Both the position numbers and the translations under genes were made by a program. A stretch of 64,000 nucleotides of DNA from Amoeboaphelidium protococcarum. Its lineage: Eukaryota; Aphelidiomycota; Aphelidea. The stretch is taken from contig JALECJ010000256.1 of assembly GCA_023515745.1 (NCBI GenBank), positions 2,767,868 to 2,831,867 on the forward strand, in the 5' to 3' direction. Positions within the stretch are counted from its first letter, which is position 1. Every line of letters starts with the position of its first letter. The notes under the pieces were generated by a model, which was not told where the DNA came from, made no database searches, and saw nothing but the letters and a program-made list of their open reading frames with translations. Shown here in pieces: positions 61,289-64,000 of the stretch.

Positions 61289-61554
61289 ATTTAATTACAT
61301 ATTTATCATCTACATAGTGTCTTTGACTATATGTTATCAACTTTTGTCTCATGATAAACTTACTACTACTATAAGTAGTGAAGCGTATTCCACGCGTCAT
61401 TAGTATATGTCCTGTGATTAAGTCAAGTCAAATAAAATGGTATGAAGTAAAGGTGAGAATCAACTAATATGATAAATGAAATTAGATTAAAGCAAGACCA
61501 TAATCATAATTACACCACCATACACTACTCGCCTCATAGAGAATGTCAGGTTGA
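61289..61554. other. Convergent 3' spacer, 266 bp
   Basis: A/T-rich region between the convergent ends of paralogue B and RPL15. It should contain both 3' ends; no other feature is seen. Confidence 0.45.
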
Positions 61555-62169
61555 TCAACGGTATCTTCTTAGAGACAAAGTGTTACGACGCAGCCAGTTC
61601 TGACGACGACCACTGCCAATAACCTTGTTAAAGCGATGACCCTTGCCCAGACCACGACTCTTCTTACCAGCTGCAGTAAGACCACGCTCTTCACGTCTCT
61701 TATGCACAGCCTTGCAGATCCAGTTGATGCGAGGATCATTTCTAATGGCGGTGTGAGATGGGTCCACCAAGATGACTTCATAGTACTTATAAGTAGAGTC
61801 CTAGTTGATCCAGTAGCTGTTCAACACGCGCAGGTTCATAGCCTTACGAGCGACACGCTGCTCAGCCTTGACACGCAGGGAGCGCTAAGGCTTCAACTGA
61901 ACAATACCCTGAGTCTTTGGCTTACCGTAGTTGATACCCTTAGCGACCTGACGCTTTCTGCCACCACGGCGAACACGCACGCGATAGATGACGTAACCTT
62001 GCTTAGCCTTGTAACCGAGTCTTCTAGCCTTATCTGGACGGGATGGTCTGGATGCACGGTGGATGACGTTCAACTGTCTGTACTCCCAACAACGGACTCT
62101 CAGCAAGAATCTCAACACATCGCTCTACTTCTTCTTGTACAATTCTTCAATATACTTATAAGCACCCAT
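61555..62169 (-). CDS. RPL15: 60S ribosomal protein L15 (eL15)
   Basis: 204 residues, exactly the length of human and yeast eL15, one exon, TGA at 61555. Conserved throughout: [101 protein letters not shown] and NTLSLRRYR. In-frame TAG at 62125-62127 stands where human eL15 has Gln in KKQSD. This is the cleanest marker for the glutamine reading of TAG in the window. Confidence 0.98.
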
Positions 62170-62426
62170 CTTGATTCTGATTTATATAAATTTGATATTT
62201 CAATGACCTAATCTAATTAAGATAAGATGATGCGATTGAAATGCAAAAATTGATTAGTCGACATTTTCGGTTAAGGTTGATCGAGCGCGCTGATCAATCT
62301 GGTGCTTCAAGAGATGATCGCGTCTCACTGATGGAATGAAAAGAGCAGCAGCTTGTATGTTTCAAAAGAGCTTAAACATGCAAGAGCGCATATCACTGTA
62401 TCATTATATTAACTTAGTCACATCAC
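62170..62426. promoter_or_regulatory. Upstream region of RPL15, 257 bp
   Basis: Between the RPL15 start and the end of TRAPPC10 (both on the minus strand). It must contain the RPL15 promoter and the TRAPPC10 3' end. No consensus box is clear enough to name. Confidence 0.4.
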
Positions 62427-64000
62427 TCAATTGCCCTTGCTATCATGGAGACTTATATCATGAATCTGCGTCAACTTTGAGTTTGGCTATACAATCACTT
62501 GATCATTTTTGTTCTAATATTCCAGTTCCACAATATCGGCAGCATCGGTATCAGCAGGATTGCTACTGGAATCTACAGTTATCAGTATCTCCGGCAACAA
62601 TATTTTACCAAATACTGTTGACATAAGCTAAAGAGTGCACAGTATATGATCAATACCATGAGATTTCATTGAAAACTATCCCTTGGTTTTACCAACAATC
62701 ACCCAGCGTTAAGGATTTTAGATAACCTCATACTGTAATTTGATATCTGGTTATTTCTGCGCATCTTTACCACCTTGAGATGTTTACAAGCACTTAATGG
62801 CAATCTTCACTGGCGCTAATTATTAAGAGGTAAACATTTAATCACCAAAATCCCATCGATATTAAACTCGGTACGGAGGCAATGATAGTGGAACTCTGAA
62901 TGACATTTTAGACTAACTATCTTCAGTACCATCAAAGCATACCTTTAAACCTTTCTCAGAAGAAGCGGACTGATATATAAACTTGAGACACGAGAGAAGT
63001 TGATCAATGAGAACAGAGGATGGAACGCCAGAATGGTAAGCCTGAGTCAAGTGCTTCTACATCACTTTATACTCAAATGAAGGAGCTCTCAACTAGCGAT
63101 ACATTGCATTCTTCAGCAACTGGTAAGATGTCGGAGAATCATCATTCTACTTCAAAAAGTGAGCCAATCTAAAGGGATGATACGGAGCTGGATGAGACAA
63201 TGCAAGTCGACGGAATAGAGCTGCCTGATTACAAACCTTTCTATCAAACACTTCCCTCCCAGTAAGAATCCCCGAAATAACGTACAAAGTGAGAAATCGA
63301 CCGTACTGCAGTAATTATGGGGACATCTTATTGATAGCAGAAGTAACCATATCAAAAAGACTGCAAACTATGACATCCTCTATATGAACACATGTGAATG
63401 ACACTTGAGTTTCACACTTTAAACCATTCTCAGTTGTAACGATAAATTAGTTGGAATGAATCTAATGACTAAAGAGGGTGATATCAGAGACAGAGTTTCG
63501 CCTATCTACAGATTTCCAATTATCAAAATCTACGGTAAGGTTTCTAAAGAACATTGGATGCTCGGTCAGCGATTTAACCTGTACGTTCACTAAGACTTGA
63601 TCTTTATACAGCATTTTACGTGTTACAGTAACTTCTACAGGTTTTCTGAAATCCATAATCTCCTGGTGCTTGATACTGATCCCTCCGGCCGATAACAGCA
63701 TTGTCAGAATATCAAAGCCAAACTCTGGCACTGTAACAGGACATCGAATAACAACTTTCGTGTCTCGCTAGATCTATTACTTAACTGACAATTTGCGCCC
63801 CTCTTAGAATAGCAATTCTGCTGTACCTTAGCCATCTGTACCGACATTAATATAAGCCTTGGTAAACTCTACAGCAGAATCGGATTGTAATTGCAAATCA
63901 AAACCATCAGGCAGTTCACAAAGATTAGAGTCAAGATGAATTACAACATCAAAACAGTCATCGCCGCGGTATTCAGGATAGCCTAATAGGTGCAGATCCT
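62427..64000 (-). CDS. TRAPPC10: TRAPP II subunit TRAPPC10 (Trs130-like), 5'-partial
   Basis: The C-terminal 523 residues of a larger protein; the frame is open to the right edge. TRAPPC10 is a core subunit of TRAPP II, the exchange factor for Rab11/Ypt31 at the late Golgi. Ig-like beta segments are visible (KPVEVTVTRKMLYKDQVLVN, VQVKSLTEHPMFFRNLTVDF), then a helical portion, and near the end the family-typical RWVIVGKTKGQFSMKSHGID followed by LQLMSTVFGKILLPEILI, as in the W..VG...G.F......L.P...G.L.LP pattern of TRAPPC10 C-termini. TRAPPC9 or TRAPPC11 are less likely alternatives. Confidence 0.75.

Noticed and set aside
61636-62211. 191-codon plus-strand open frame
   Set aside because: It lies antisense over nearly all of RPL15, whose 204-residue sequence is unmistakable.
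62336-62626. 96-codon plus-strand ORF near the end of TRAPPC10
   Set aside because: It overlaps the TRAPPC10 C-terminal coding region in antisense and has no recognised features.
1-64000. Widespread pseudogenes or sequencing errors as the cause of internal TAA/TAG
   Set aside because: The frames stay in phase for up to 9.3 kb, no internal TGA occurs, and TAA/TAG fall at Gln positions; decay would give all three stops and frameshifts.
1-64000. A ciliate origin, suggested by the UAR=Gln code
   Set aside because: The Rua1 domain, KIBRA-like protein, DIC1/Lro1/Enp1-type genes, Ty1/copia element and 57-78-nt introns fit a holomycotan better. This remains inference without rRNA.

Overview
This is a gene-dense nuclear segment of a eukaryotic microbe that does not use the standard genetic code. 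Every long gene is broken by in-frame TAA and TAG, and every gene ends at TGA. Reading TAA/TAG as glutamine and TGA as the only stop restores full-length conserved proteins: a 204-residue ribosomal protein L15, a 1375-residue FGAM synthase and a 3098-residue VPS13. Introns are few and short (57-78 nt, GT...AG). A Rua1-type zinc-finger domain (fungal), PEX5 with its N-terminal cysteine, a Lro1-type acyltransferase, Enp1/bystin, a DIC1-type carrier and a Ty1/copia element point to the fungal side of the opisthokonts (Holomycota) rather than to ciliates. An aphelid such as Amoeboaphelidium, for which I recall UAR=Gln being reported, is my best guess. That identification is inference; no rRNA gene is present to settle it.

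Layout. 1-2618: RFC1 (5' end outside the window). 2720-7201: intact Ty1/copia retrotransposon on the minus strand, with identical 170-bp LTRs and a 5-bp target duplication, inserted 52 bp upstream of CUTA. 7259-13258: CUTA, a histidine phosphatase, the mitochondrial dicarboxylate carrier (one intron), a Cyp40-like cyclophilin/TPR protein and a small J-protein. 13510-17390: phospholipid:diacylglycerol acyltransferase and two tandemly duplicated membrane J-proteins. 17592-23861: a P-loop ATPase of the Crinkler/RHS/DAP3 type, a WD40 protein, and an island of possible mobile or foreign material (PIF1 helicase tail, OB-fold-like protein, F-box-like protein). 23934-31289: carotenoid oxygenase, a prenylcysteine-methylesterase-like hydrolase, PEX5 and paraoxonase. 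31687-41122: Rua1-domain regulator, KIBRA-like WW protein, PIG-Y, FGAM synthase and bystin. 41513-43265: small coiled-coil ORF and peroxisomal ECH1. 43341-61288: VPS13 flanked by two paralogous giant type II membrane proteins of unknown family. 61555-64000: RPL15 and the C-terminal part of TRAPPC10.

The genes do not form one pathway. They are housekeeping functions: DNA replication, purine synthesis, ribosome biogenesis, the peroxisome (PEX5 plus an ECH1 cargo ending in SKL), lipid transport and storage (VPS13, PDAT), the GPI anchor and the secretory pathway (TRAPP II). The most unusual contents are the recoded retrotransposon, the paired unknown membrane proteins around VPS13, the KIBRA-like protein, the helicase/OB-fold island, and introns of 3n length that lack any in-frame TGA.
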